Origin: Halomonas alkaliantarctica | Lineage (GTDB): Bacteria; Pseudomonadota; Gammaproteobacteria; Pseudomonadales; Halomonadaceae | Length of the DNA stretch: 64,000 bases | NCBI RefSeq assembly: GCF_029854215.1 | Contig: NZ_CP122961.1 | Location: 2,790,001 to 2,854,000 of the forward strand | Direction of reading: 5' to 3' | Shown: one piece after another, positions 7,709 through 17,245 of the stretch | Position numbering within the stretch: the stretch's first letter is position 1 | Layout of the letters: each line of letters begins with the position of its first letter | Translations under genes and position numbers: made by a program | Notes under the pieces: generated by a model | Database searches by the model: none | The model's input: the letters and a program-made list of their open reading frames with translations, nothing else | What the model was told of the DNA's origin: nothing

Positions 7709-9277
7709 CTAAGAAGCCGGGCTCTCGTCCTCTACCGGCCAGTGAAAACGCCGCGTTACCCGCCCCTCTTCTAAAGAGACCAGATGAACGGGAAACCCCC
7801 AAAGCTGCTGCAAATGGCGAATCACCGGGTAAACGCTACGCCCTAATGGACGGCGGCTATCCTGCACGTGATGAAGCGTTAACGAACGATCCCCGCGAAT
7901 AGACGCTTCGACCACTTGGATATTGGGTTCCCGGACTGATAGCGCGTACTGGGTGGCAAGCGCTTCTCGAACCTGACGGTAGCCCTGTTCGTTATGAATG
8001 GCGGCGACTTCTAGGTTTTCCATCTGATCGTCATCCACCACCAAAAACAGCTTATGATCACGCATCACCTTGGGCGATAAAAACTGCTGAATAAACGACT
8101 CATCCTTAAAGTTGCGCATCGCAAACTCCAGCGTTTCCCGCCATGGGGTGCCCGCTATATCAGGAAACCACTCACGATCCTCATCCGTGGGAGATTCACA
8201 GACCCGCTTAATATCCATAAAGATGGCAAAGCCAAGCGCATAGGGATTAATCCCACTGAAGTGAGGATTATCAAACGCTGGCTGGTTAATGACCGCCGCG
8301 TGAGACTGCAAAAACTCCAGCATTAATCCCTCGTCGACATTACCATCATCATAGAGCCGATTCATTAGGGTGTAGTGCCAGAAACAGGCCCAGCCCTCAT
8401 TCATCACCTGGGTTTGCCGTTGGGGATAAAAATACTGCGCCAGCTTGCGCACAATCCGCACGATTTCACGCTGCCAAGGTGCCAGCAGCGGGGCATTTTT
8501 TTCAATGAAGTAGAGCAGATTCTCCTGGGGCTCTGGGGGGTAGTGGCCGCCACTGTGCAAACCTAGTGGGTCATCATCGGCATGTAGGCTACCCGCCGCC
8601 AGCGGTGAATCGCTAATAGGTGCCTCAGGAATGGTACGCCAGAGCATATTCACCTGGGTTTGCAGGTAGCTCTCACGCTCCTCCTGGCGCTTCGCTTCTT
8701 CCTCAGCAGAAATCGGCGAGGGGCGCTTGTAACGGTCGACCCCGTAGTTTTGCAGCGCATGGCAAGCATCCAGTAACTGCTCAACGGCCTGCACGCCGTG
8801 ACGCTCTTCACACTGGGCGATATATTTGCGCGCAAACACCAGGTAATCGACGATTGAAGAGGCGTCGGTCCAGGTGCGAAACAGGTAGTTACCCTTAAAA
8901 AAGGAGTTGTGACCGTAGCAGGCATGGGCCATCACCAACACCTGCATCATCAGCGTATTTTCCTCCATTAAATAAGCGATGCAGGGGTCGGAGTTGATCA
9001 CCAGTTCATAGGCCAATCCCATCTGGCCGCGCTTATACGCCTGCTCCACGGCCAGAAACTGCTTGCCAAATGACCAGTGGTGATAGCCCACCGGCATGCC
9101 CACACTGGCGTAGGCATCCATCATCTGCTCCGTAGTGATGACTTCTATCTGATTGGGATAGGTATCCAGCCGATACTCATCGGCGAGCCTGGCCAGCTCC
9201 GCATCAAAACGCTCCAGCACACTGAAGTTCCAATCGGAGCCGGTAGCAATCGGCTTACGCTTGCGGGTCGCACTCAT
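7709..9277 (-). CDS. SpoVR family protein (YcgB)
   Basis: This 522-aa SpoVR-like protein has the conserved N-terminal segment YHHWSFGKQF, the ELVINSDPCIAYLMEENT and MAHACYGHNSFFKGN histidine/acid motifs, and EGWACFWHY mid-protein. The family spans Bacillus spore cortex formation (SpoVR) and enterobacterial YcgB, and its biochemical activity is unknown. It is the last of three co-oriented genes (prkA, yeaH-like, spoVR) with gaps of 38 and 44 bp. That trio is repeatedly conserved in proteobacteria and linked to nutrient stress and stationary phase. Confidence 0.92.
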   Translation of the reverse strand: MSATRKRKPIATGSDWNFSVLERFDAELARLADEYRLDTYPNQIEVITTEQMMDAYASVGMPVGYHHWSFGKQFLAVEQAYKRGQMGLAYELVINSDPCIAYLMEENTLMMQVLVMAHACYGHNSFFKGNYLFRTWTDASSIVDYLVFARKYIAQCEERHGVQAVEQLLDACHALQNYGVDRYKRPSPISAEEEAKRQEERESYLQTQVNMLWRTIPEAPISDSPLAAGSLHADDDPLGLHSGGHYPPEPQENLLYFIEKNAPLLAPWQREIVRIVRKLAQYFYPQRQTQVMNEGWACFWHYTLMNRLYDDGNVDEGLMLEFLQSHAAVINQPAFDNPHFSGINPYALGFAIFMDIKRVCESPTDEDREWFPDIAGTPWRETLEFAMRNFKDESFIQQFLSPKVMRDHKLFLVVDDDQMENLEVAAIHNEQGYRQVREALATQYALSVREPNIQVVEASIRGDRSLTLHHVQDSRRPLGRSVYPVIRHLQQLWGFPVHLVSLEEGRVTRRFHWPVEDESPAS

Positions 9278-9321
9278 AGCCCACTCCTCTTAACGCGGTC
9301 ACTAACCTGTATACAAGGTCA

Positions 9322-10608
9322 CTAGGACTGGTTTAAGCGACGCTTAAACAGTTCACGAAAGACCGGATAAATATCGCCCGCCTCCACGATTTGGCGCATG
9401 GCAAAGCGTTCGGGGAACTCTTTCACCACACTTTCGTACTCGTGCCACAGTGACTGATGGTCATGAGGCGTGATCTCAACGTAGGCGTAGTACTGCAACT
9501 GCGGCATTAACTGTTTGATCAATAAGTCGCGGCAAATATTCGAGTCATCGTCCCAGTTATCACCATCGGAAGCCTGGGCCACATACAGATTCCATTGGCC
9601 AACGGGATAGCGCTTTTCGATGATTTTATTCACCAGATTCAGCGCACTGGAAACAATCGTACCGCCGGTTTCCCGCGAGTAAAAAAACTCCTCTTCGCTG
9701 ACTTCCCGAGCGGCTGTATGGTGGCGCACAAAAACCAACTCGACTTTCTCGTAGTGCTTCTCCAAGAACAGGTAGAGCAGCAGGAAAAACCGTTTGGCGA
9801 TGTCTTTGTGGTTTTGGGTCATCGAACCGGAGACATCCATGACGCAAAACATCACCGCTTGATTGGAGGGTTGGGGCTGTGCGCTTAGCTGGTGGTAGCG
9901 CAGGTCGTAGGTGTCAATAAACGGTACACCCTCGATGCGCTTCTCCAAACGCTCAATTTCGGCTTTCAGCTCGGCAATGCGGGTGGGGTTACGCAGTACA
10001 GTGTCCTTGCGCTCTTCGGCCTCCAGCGCTTCCAGCGCCTCTTTTAGCGCCCGTTTAATCGGCGCGCGCATAGCGATGCGCCGAGCATAGGCTTCGCGCA
10101 TCGATCGGGTAATGCTAATCCGCGACGGCACGCCGTCCCGGGAGAGCCCCGCCCGCACCATTTTGACCTCTTCAAGCGATTTCAACGGTTTGCGCTGCAA
10201 ATGAGGTAGCTCTAAGCCGTCAAACACAAACTCCAAAAACTCCTCGCGGCTCAGCGTAAAAGCGAACTCATCGACGCCTTCACCTTGATTAGAGGCGCCG
10301 CCCTCGCCTGCACCACCGCCGCCCCCTTGCCCACTGGGGCGGCGGATTTTATCACCCGCGACAAACTCTTTATTGCCGGGTGAAACGATATTCCGCGCCC
10401 CACCCGGGCCATGCTGGAAGACCGGCTCGGAGATATCCTTCGCCGGAATCGAGACTTTCTCACCGCGCTCCATATCGGTAATCGAGCGGCGGTTAACGGC
10501 CTCTTCAACCGAACGCTTGATATGCTTACGGTAGCGCTCCAAAAAGCGCTGGCGGTTTACCGCGCTTTTATGTTTCGCGTTCGGCCTTCGATCAATAAAG
10601 TAGGTCAT
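9322..10608 (-). CDS. yeaH: YeaH/YhbH family protein (DUF444, VWA-like)
   Basis: This 428-aa protein has an RSI-type basic N-terminus and a glycine-rich linker at about residues 90-107. A von Willebrand A-like domain carries a MIDAS-type motif, [12 protein letters not shown], in the C-terminal half, followed by [10 protein letters not shown]. The family (E. coli YeaH, Bacillus YhbH) is made together with PrkA kinase and is required for the same stress response. Its position between prkA and spoVR supports the assignment. The molecular role, perhaps a kinase partner or substrate, is unproven. Confidence 0.9.
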   Translation of the reverse strand: MTYFIDRRPNAKHKSAVNRQRFLERYRKHIKRSVEEAVNRRSITDMERGEKVSIPAKDISEPVFQHGPGGARNIVSPGNKEFVAGDKIRRPSGQGGGGGAGEGGASNQGEGVDEFAFTLSREEFLEFVFDGLELPHLQRKPLKSLEEVKMVRAGLSRDGVPSRISITRSMREAYARRIAMRAPIKRALKEALEALEAEERKDTVLRNPTRIAELKAEIERLEKRIEGVPFIDTYDLRYHQLSAQPQPSNQAVMFCVMDVSGSMTQNHKDIAKRFFLLLYLFLEKHYEKVELVFVRHHTAAREVSEEEFFYSRETGGTIVSSALNLVNKIIEKRYPVGQWNLYVAQASDGDNWDDDSNICRDLLIKQLMPQLQYYAYVEITPHDHQSLWHEYESVVKEFPERFAMRQIVEAGDIYPVFRELFKRRLNQS

Positions 10609-10646
10609 ACGACCTCCTTAGACACCCATCCTAAGCACGCCACCCG

Positions 10647-12569
10647 TTACTGGGACTTGCGCACGCGCAGATACCACTCGGATAGCAACCGCACCTGTTT
10701 TTCGGTGTAGCCGCGGTCGACCATCCGCGCCACAAAGTCTTCGTGCTTTTTCTGATCCGATCGGGAAGCCTTGGCATTGAACGAAATCACTGGCAACAGC
10801 TCTTCGGTATTGGCGAACATTTTGTGTTCAATAACGCCCTTGAGCTTTTCATAGGACTGCCAGCTCGGGTTCATACCGTTGTTTTGCGCCCGCGCCCGCA
10901 GCACAAAATTGACCACCTCGTGGCGGAAGTCTTTGGGGTTTGAAATGCCCGCCGGTTTTTCGATTTTCTCCAGCTCTTCGTTGAGCGACTGGCGGTTGAG
11001 CAGCTCGCCGGTTTCGTGATCGCGGTACTCCTGATCCTGAATCCAGAAATCCGCGTAGGTCACGTAGCGGTCAAAGATGTTTTGGCCGTACTCACTGTAG
11101 GATTCGAGGTAAGCGGTCTGAATCTCCTTACCAATAAAGTCCACGTAGCGAGGCGCCATATACTCTTTGATAAAGCCCAAGTAGCGCTCAAACACTTCCG
11201 ATGGCAACTGCTCGCGCTCCAACGCCTGTTCCAGTACATAAAGTAAATGAACCGGGTTAGCAGCCACCTCGGTGCTGTCGAAGTTAAATACCTTGGAAAG
11301 AATCTTGAACGCAAAGCGTGTGGAGAGCCCCTGCATGCCCTCATCCACGCCTGCGGCGTCGCGGTACTCCTGAATCGACTTAGCGCGAGGGTCGGTGTCT
11401 TTCAGATTCTCACCGTCGTAGACGCGCATTTTAGAGTAGATGTTGGAGTTTTCCGGCGCTTTTAGCCGTGACAGTACCGAGAACTGGGCCAGCATGCGCA
11501 GCGTGTCCGGTGCGCAGGGCGCGGCGTTAAGCGATGAGTCCTCAAGCAGCTTTTGATAGATTTTGATCTCTTCAGTAACCCGCAGGCAATAAGGCACTTT
11601 GACGATATAGACCCGATCAAGAAACGCTTCGTTATTGCGGTTATTGCGAAATGCCTGCCACTCCGACTCGTTGGAGTGGGCCAGAATCACGCCATCAAAG
11701 GGAATCGCCCCCATGCCTTCGGTGGGGTTATAGTTGCCCTCTTGGGTCGCGGTAAGCAGTGGATGCAGCACCTTGATCGGCGCTTTAAACATCTCTACAA
11801 ACTCCATCAGCCCCTGGTTGGCACGGCATAAACCGCCGGAGAAGCTGTAGGCATCCGGGTCATCCTGGGAGTAGAGCTCCAATTGGCGGATATCGACTTT
11901 ACCCACCAGCGACGAGATATCCTGGTTGTTCTCATCACCCGGCTCGGTTTTGGAAATAGCGATCTGGTTAAGCCGTGATGGGTACAAACGCACTACCCGG
12001 AACTGGGAGATATCGCCGCCGTACTCTTTCAGCCGCTTCGCCGCCCAGGGCGACATGACGCTGCGCAAATAGCGTTGTGGAATGCCGTACTCTTTTTCGA
12101 GCAGTTCGCCGTCCTCTTCGGGCGAGAACAAGCCAAGCGGCGACTCATAGACCGGCGAGCCTTTAATGGCATAGAACGGAATCCGCTCCATTAGCAGCTT
12201 AAGTCGCTCTGCCAGCGACGATTTACCGCCGCCCACAGGGCCAAGCAGATAGAGAATCTGTTTGCGCTCTTCAAGCCCTTGGGCCGCATGGCGGAAGTAG
12301 GAGACGATTTGCTCAATGGCCTCCTCCATGCCGTGAAACTCGGCAAAGGCTGGATAGCGACGAATCACTTTATTGGAAAAAATACGTGATAGACGCGGGT
12401 CTTTCGCCGTGTCGATCACTTCAGGCTCGCCTATGGCTTCCAGCATACGCTCGGCGGCGCTGGCATAAACCTTCGGATCACGGCGACAAAGCGCCAAGTA
12501 CTCCTCAAGGCTCATGTCCTCTTGCTGAACGCGGGAAAAACGGTCTTGAACGTGATCAAAGATGCTCAT
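10647..12569 (-). CDS. yeaG: PrkA family serine protein kinase (YeaG)
   Basis: This 640-aa PrkA/YeaG protein has an N-terminal AAA+ domain with Walker A LGPVGGGKSSLAER and a Walker-B-like region near VILAHSNESEW. A C-terminal kinase-like segment follows. E. coli YeaG is needed for adaptation to prolonged nitrogen starvation, and the gene pair there depends on RpoN and NtrC. This is the first gene of the operon with yeaH and spoVR. A partial sigma-54-like sequence lies upstream but its spacing is off by one (see the separate entry). Confidence 0.93.
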   Translation of the reverse strand: MSIFDHVQDRFSRVQQEDMSLEEYLALCRRDPKVYASAAERMLEAIGEPEVIDTAKDPRLSRIFSNKVIRRYPAFAEFHGMEEAIEQIVSYFRHAAQGLEERKQILYLLGPVGGGKSSLAERLKLLMERIPFYAIKGSPVYESPLGLFSPEEDGELLEKEYGIPQRYLRSVMSPWAAKRLKEYGGDISQFRVVRLYPSRLNQIAISKTEPGDENNQDISSLVGKVDIRQLELYSQDDPDAYSFSGGLCRANQGLMEFVEMFKAPIKVLHPLLTATQEGNYNPTEGMGAIPFDGVILAHSNESEWQAFRNNRNNEAFLDRVYIVKVPYCLRVTEEIKIYQKLLEDSSLNAAPCAPDTLRMLAQFSVLSRLKAPENSNIYSKMRVYDGENLKDTDPRAKSIQEYRDAAGVDEGMQGLSTRFAFKILSKVFNFDSTEVAANPVHLLYVLEQALEREQLPSEVFERYLGFIKEYMAPRYVDFIGKEIQTAYLESYSEYGQNIFDRYVTYADFWIQDQEYRDHETGELLNRQSLNEELEKIEKPAGISNPKDFRHEVVNFVLRARAQNNGMNPSWQSYEKLKGVIEHKMFANTEELLPVISFNAKASRSDQKKHEDFVARMVDRGYTEKQVRLLSEWYLRVRKSQ

Positions 12570-12617
12570 GGAACTCTCCTGTGGCCCATCCCCAGGCAGT
12601 CACCGTCAAGCCAAATG

Positions 12618-12640
12618 TTTCGCAACGGCGTGCCAAACGA
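12618..12640 (-). promoter_or_regulatory. Sigma-54-like -24/-12 sequence upstream of yeaG, imperfect
   Basis: On the minus strand TTGGCACGCCGTTGCG contains both halves of a sigma-54 promoter (TGGCAC and TTGC), about 50-70 nt upstream of the yeaG ATG. The GG-GC separation is 9 nt rather than the required 10, so it is a near match and not a sure promoter. Confidence 0.25.
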
Positions 12641-12787
12641 GGTGTCGCTTTTTTTAGCGTAGTCAGCATTAGCAAAAAGTGATGACTAAAACCTTCAACG
12701 CAGCAGCGATATAGGTAAGAAAATTATTCATACGAATAGTTGCGTTAATCTGGGTATCTCAAATAAACGCAAAGGGCCAAAACAGCA

Positions 12788-12812
12788 ACGCCGCTGCGCT
12801 AGGCAGCGGCGT
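12788..12812 (-). terminator. Hairpin terminator after threonine aldolase
   Basis: A perfect 10-bp stem (ACGCCGCTGC / GCAGCGGCGT, loop GCTAG) lies 54 bp past the aldolase stop codon. The downstream T-run on the minus strand is short (TTTT), so efficiency is uncertain. Confidence 0.55.
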
Positions 12813-12866
12813 CACTAGTTCGGAGGTGCCTAGTGCAGCGGCAAAAAAGGGGGAGAACTAGCGCCT

Positions 12867-13913
12867 TTAACGCTCAAGTACCGCGCGCATATCGGCCAAT
12901 AAGGCATCTAACAGTTCAACGGTGGTGTTCCAGGCACATACGAAACGAGCGCCACCGGCGCCAATAAAGGTATAGAAGGTCCAGCCTCTGGCTTTCAACG
13001 CTTCAATAGCCTGGGGTGGTAATTCAACGAACACACTATTGGCCTGGGTAGGGAACATAAGCGATACGCCGGGTAGCGTCTGCAGCCCTTCCGATAGATA
13101 GCGCGCCATCTCGTTGGCGTGCTGTGCGTTGGTTAACCAGGCGCCGCTTTCTAATAATCCTAACCACGGGGCAGATACAAAGCGCATTTTAGAAGCGAGC
13201 TGTCCCGCCTGCTTGCAGCGGTAGGAAAAATCTTCGGCTAATTCACGGTTAAAGAACAGGATCGCTTCACCAAACGCTAAGCCGTTTTTGGTACCCGAAA
13301 AACACAGTGCGTCCACGCCGACCTGCCAGGTAAGTTCGGCTGGGGTGGCGTTTAGGCTGGCACAGGCATTGGCAAAGCGGGCGCCGTCCATATGCAGGCG
13401 CAGGTCATGTTTATCGGCAATGGCACGAATCGCCATGAGCTCTTCACGAGAGTAGAGCGTGCCCACTTCGGTGGCTTGTGTGAGCGACACCACTTTCGGT
13501 TTTGGATAGTGAATATCGCTGCGCTTGGTGACCAGCGCCTCGATGCCTTCTGGTGTCAGCTTGCCGTCGGCACCCGGTGAGGTCAGCAGCTTTGCACCGT
13601 TGGAGAAGAACTCGGGACCGCCGCACTCGTCGGTTTCGATATGCGCCAGCTCGTGACAAATAACGCTGTGGTAGCTGCGTCCCATTGCAGAGAGCGCCAG
13701 TGAGTTGGCGGCAGTGCCGTTGAAAACGAAGAAGACATCGCAGTCGTAGTCAAACATCTCGCGAAAGCGATCCGCGGCGCGGGCTGTCCAGAGATCGTTA
13801 CCGTAAGCCAAATCATCGCAACGATTGGCTTCTAGCAGATATTCCATCGCCTCCGGGCAGATACCGGAGGTGTTATCACTGGCTAAAAAACGCGGGCTAC
13901 ACTCCGAGGTCAT
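12867..13913 (-). CDS. ltaE: Low-specificity L-threonine aldolase
   Basis: This 348-aa fold-type I PLP enzyme cleaves L-threonine and L-allo-threonine to glycine and acetaldehyde. Family features are the N-terminal FLASDNTSGICPEAM and NDLWTARAADRFRE. The active-site histidine is in CHELAHIETDECGGPE, the PLP aspartate is in LHMDGARFANA, and the Schiff-base lysine is in CFSGTKNGLAFGEA. The size is normal. It is a monocistronic gene with a hairpin terminator downstream and an inverted repeat upstream. Confidence 0.92.
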   Translation of the reverse strand: MTSECSPRFLASDNTSGICPEAMEYLLEANRCDDLAYGNDLWTARAADRFREMFDYDCDVFFVFNGTAANSLALSAMGRSYHSVICHELAHIETDECGGPEFFSNGAKLLTSPGADGKLTPEGIEALVTKRSDIHYPKPKVVSLTQATEVGTLYSREELMAIRAIADKHDLRLHMDGARFANACASLNATPAELTWQVGVDALCFSGTKNGLAFGEAILFFNRELAEDFSYRCKQAGQLASKMRFVSAPWLGLLESGAWLTNAQHANEMARYLSEGLQTLPGVSLMFPTQANSVFVELPPQAIEALKARGWTFYTFIGAGGARFVCAWNTTVELLDALLADMRAVLER

Positions 13914-13978
13914 GACGACAGTCCTTTTATCTGGCGATCGATCAGCGCGAGCTGGGTGCCACTCGCGCCTTTAATGTC

Positions 13979-13997
13979 TAGCTATTCTTAATAGCTA
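13979..13997. repeat. Inverted repeat upstream of ltaE
   Basis: A perfect 8-bp inverted repeat (TAGCTATT-CTT-AATAGCTA) lies about 65-85 bp upstream of the ltaE start. It could be an operator or a remnant hairpin; no T-run follows. Confidence 0.4.
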
Positions 13998-14085
13998 GAT
14001 TAGCCATTTAGTCTATCCCCATTTATGGGCTAACGTCACCCGTGCTTTTAAGCGCTTACTTATCAACCTGTCCTAGCGCTCTTTT

Positions 14086-16107
14086 TTACAAACTCGCCGC
14101 CAATCGCGTGCCCTGCTCAATGGCGCGCTTGGCATCCAGCTCGCTGGCTTCATCCGCGCCACCGATTATATGTACCGCCGCTCGCGAACGCTCCAGAGGC
14201 GCTAACAGATCACGCACTGACTCCTGCCCGGCGCACACCACCACGCTGTCTACGGCGAGTATCTGGTCAACGCCATCGCGGCGAATATGCAGTCCATGGT
14301 CGTCGATTTTGAGATATTCGCAGCCGGTGAGGGTTTTCACCCCCCGCTGCTTAAGCGATGCGCGGTGAACCCAGCCGGTGGTTTTCCCCAGGTACTTGCC
14401 GGGCTTGGAGGTTTTACGCTGGAGCATGACAATTTCGCGGGGAACCACGGGCGCCGTCGGCGCTTTTAAACCGCCCCGCTCGCCGACCGCCAAATCAACG
14501 CCCCACTCGTCGCACCATTCGGCAATGTCCAACGCAGGATGACCTTGATGCGCCAGCAGTTCGGAAACGTCAAAACCAATACCTCCCGCGCCAATCACCG
14601 CCACTTTACGTCCAACGCGCTCGGGGGATTCAATCGCCTCGGCATAGCTCAGCACCTTTCCGTGGTCGTGACCTGGAAGATTGAGTTCCCGTGGCTGAAC
14701 GCCGGTGGCCATGACCACCTCATCGAAGTCGGCGAGGGTTTCTGCGCTTGCCGCAGTGTTTAGACGTACGTCTACCGCATGTTTCTCCAGCATCACCCGG
14801 TAGTAGCGCAGGGTTTCGTTAAACTCCTCTTTGCCAGGAATCTTACGCGCGTAGTTAAACTGCCCGCCCAGCTCACTGCGCTGCTCAAACAGCACCACGT
14901 TATGCCCACGACTAGCCGCCGTGACAGCTGTGGCCAGCCCCGCTGGCCCGCCGCCCACCACAGCGACGCGTTTAGGGGTTTGCGCAGGCTCAATCACCAG
15001 CTCGGTTTCATGACAGGCACGAGGGTTGACCAAACAGGAAGTCAGCTTTCCGGCAAAAGTGTGATCCAGGCAGGCCTGATTACAGGCAATGCAGGTATTG
15101 ATCTCTTCCGCCAGGCCCTCTTCGGCTTTGCGAATCCAGGCGGGATCCGCCAGGAAAGGCCGCGCCATGGAGACCATATCCGCATGGCCCGCCGCCAGTA
15201 CGCGCTCGGCTACCTCAGGCATATTGATACGGTTGGTGGTAATCAGCGGGATCGACAGCGCTGATTTGATCCGCCGGGTCACCTCGGTAAAAGCGGCCCG
15301 GGGGACGCTGGTCACAATGGTGGGCACCCGCGCTTCGTGCCAACCGATACCGGTGTTGATCACGTTCGCCCCGGCAGCTTCGATCGCTTGGCCCAGGGTG
15401 ACGACCTCCTCCCAGGTACTGCCCTCTTCGACCAAATCAATCATCGAGAGACGGAAGATAAGCACAAAACGTTCACCCACCGCTGCGCGAACACGGCGCA
15501 CAATCTCGACCGCAAAGCGCATACGGTTTTCAAACGCCCCGCCCCACTCATCATCACGCTGGTTGGTACGCTGGCAGATAAACTGATTGATCAGGTAGCC
15601 TTCTGAACCCATGATCTCAACGCCATCGTAGCCCGCCTGTTGGGCTAAACTTGCGCAGCGAACGTAGTCAGCAATTTGTTGCTCAACCTCATCGCTAGCG
15701 AGTGCTCGAGGCATAAAGGGATTGATCGGCGCCTGAATAGCCGAAGGCGCTACCAACTCCGGCGAATAGGCGTAGCGCCCGGCGTGAAGAATTTGCATGC
15801 ACAGATGACCGCCTTCAGCATGTACCGCGTCTACCACCTGGCGGTGTTCTGGCAGCTGTGCCTCATCAACGAGCGCGTGAGCGCCCTGGAATACGGCGCC
15901 TTCCGCATTGGGGGCAATCCCCCCGGTGACGATCAGGCTAACCCCTTCCCGCGCCCGCTCGGCATAGAAGGCGGCTAGACGTTCAAAGCCGTTGGGCGCC
16001 TCTTCCAAGTTGGTATGCATCGAGCCCATCAATACGCGGTTGGGCAGCGTTAAATGGCCAATGGTCAACGGGCGGAAAAGATGCGGATAGGCGGGCGCGC
16101 GAGTCAT
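14086..16107 (-). CDS. fadH: NADPH-dependent 2,4-dienoyl-CoA reductase
   Basis: This is a 673-aa Old-Yellow-Enzyme-type flavoprotein for beta-oxidation of unsaturated fatty acids. The N-terminal TIM barrel binds FMN (LTLPNRVLMGSMHTNLE, GSEGYLINQFICQRTN). The [4Fe-4S] cysteines are in CIACNQACLD and a later Cys (SCLVNPRAC). The C-terminal half holds FAD and NADPH Rossmann folds (VAVVGGGPAGLATA and VAVIGAGGIGFDV). The open frame extends 17 codons further upstream, but the ATG at 16107 has an AAGGAG site 8 nt away and matches the family start. No other fad gene is nearby. Confidence 0.93.
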   Translation of the reverse strand: MTRAPAYPHLFRPLTIGHLTLPNRVLMGSMHTNLEEAPNGFERLAAFYAERAREGVSLIVTGGIAPNAEGAVFQGAHALVDEAQLPEHRQVVDAVHAEGGHLCMQILHAGRYAYSPELVAPSAIQAPINPFMPRALASDEVEQQIADYVRCASLAQQAGYDGVEIMGSEGYLINQFICQRTNQRDDEWGGAFENRMRFAVEIVRRVRAAVGERFVLIFRLSMIDLVEEGSTWEEVVTLGQAIEAAGANVINTGIGWHEARVPTIVTSVPRAAFTEVTRRIKSALSIPLITTNRINMPEVAERVLAAGHADMVSMARPFLADPAWIRKAEEGLAEEINTCIACNQACLDHTFAGKLTSCLVNPRACHETELVIEPAQTPKRVAVVGGGPAGLATAVTAASRGHNVVLFEQRSELGGQFNYARKIPGKEEFNETLRYYRVMLEKHAVDVRLNTAASAETLADFDEVVMATGVQPRELNLPGHDHGKVLSYAEAIESPERVGRKVAVIGAGGIGFDVSELLAHQGHPALDIAEWCDEWGVDLAVGERGGLKAPTAPVVPREIVMLQRKTSKPGKYLGKTTGWVHRASLKQRGVKTLTGCEYLKIDDHGLHIRRDGVDQILAVDSVVVCAGQESVRDLLAPLERSRAAVHIIGGADEASELDAKRAIEQGTRLAASL

Positions 16108-16288
16108 CACGGTACTCCTTGGTATTATTAGTAACACTGTCAAAAAACATTCAAACAAGCGTATGACATACTTGCCGCAACGTACAGACCTTTACCTATC
16201 TGAATATTGCTAGGCTTGCCGGTCTGCTCTCTTGCCCAGCGTGCGAATCCGCGTCACATTAACCGGCTAACGATAAGGAACCGTTGTC

Positions 16289-17203
16289 ATGCCATTGATG
16301 TATTTTTTGCCGCCGCTCACCACCGTGCTTATCTGGTCGGGCAATATGACCATTAATCAGCTTAGCGTAGGCGCCATCGCACCAAGCAGCATCGCTTTTC
16401 TACGCTGGCTGCTCGCCCTCGCCGTGATGACCCCGTTTGTACTGCCTGCAGCATTACGCCACCGTGACGAAATCCGCCGCCAGTGGCCTAAGCTGGCGCT
16501 GCTAGGGCTACTGGGCATGGGCCTATGGCAAGGGCTAGCCTATGTGGCGGCGGAGACAACGACCGCTACCAATATGGGCATTCTCGCCGCCATGGTGCCG
16601 TTGCTAACGGTACTGCTTAGCGCGCTGATTCTACGCGAGCCACCGACCGTGGGTGGCATTGTGGGTGGCGTACTGGCCTTCGTGGGGGTGACCGTTCTAT
16701 TAGGGCGCGGCAATCCGCTCTCGCTGCTTCAGCTAGAGGTTGCCCTCGGTGATGCGCTAATGGTGGTAGCCGCCACTTGCTACGCGCTATATGGAGTGAT
16801 GCTCAAGCGCTGGTCGATGAATTTACCGCCCTGGGTGATGCTTTACGCCCAAGTCTGTTTTGCGGTGCTGTTGTTGTTACCGCCTTATTTGATGGGGCCA
16901 ATGACGCCTATCGATGGCCAGAATATCGGCCTGATTGTCTACGCAGGCATTCCTGCTTCGATCATCACCACCTTTTTATGGATGCGCGCAGTGCGCCAGA
17001 TCGGTGCCAATCAATCGAGCATTTTCATCAACTTAATGCCGCTATTTAGCGCACTGATTGCAATGGCCTTCTTGGGTGAACAAGTGGCAGGGTTCCACTT
17101 TACCGGCGGGCTGCTGATTCTGGCTGGGGTCATTATGGCGCAAACGCTGACACGCCCGTTAACACGCGGTTTAACCTCGGATAAGCCGAGCAGCGCCCGA
17201 TAA
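16289..17203 (+). CDS. EamA/DMT-family permease
   Basis: This 304-aa protein has ten predicted hydrophobic segments in two EamA repeats (about residues 5-140 and 150-290), as in drug/metabolite transporters such as RhaT and YdcZ relatives. Segments such as SIAFLRWLLALAVM and NQSSIFINLMPLFSALIAM are typical. It is likely an exporter of amino acids or other metabolites, with substrate unknown. It is divergent from fadH and lies 42 bp before the GNAT-nitrilase gene on the same strand, so the two may be co-transcribed. Confidence 0.85.
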   Translation: MPLMYFLPPLTTVLIWSGNMTINQLSVGAIAPSSIAFLRWLLALAVMTPFVLPAALRHRDEIRRQWPKLALLGLLGMGLWQGLAYVAAETTTATNMGILAAMVPLLTVLLSALILREPPTVGGIVGGVLAFVGVTVLLGRGNPLSLLQLEVALGDALMVVAATCYALYGVMLKRWSMNLPPWVMLYAQVCFAVLLLLPPYLMGPMTPIDGQNIGLIVYAGIPASIITTFLWMRAVRQIGANQSSIFINLMPLFSALIAMAFLGEQVAGFHFTGGLLILAGVIMAQTLTRPLTRGLTSDKPSSAR

Positions 17204-17245
17204 TGCTAGAATGGCTGTCGATTTCTAACGCTGGGAAGCCCTGAT

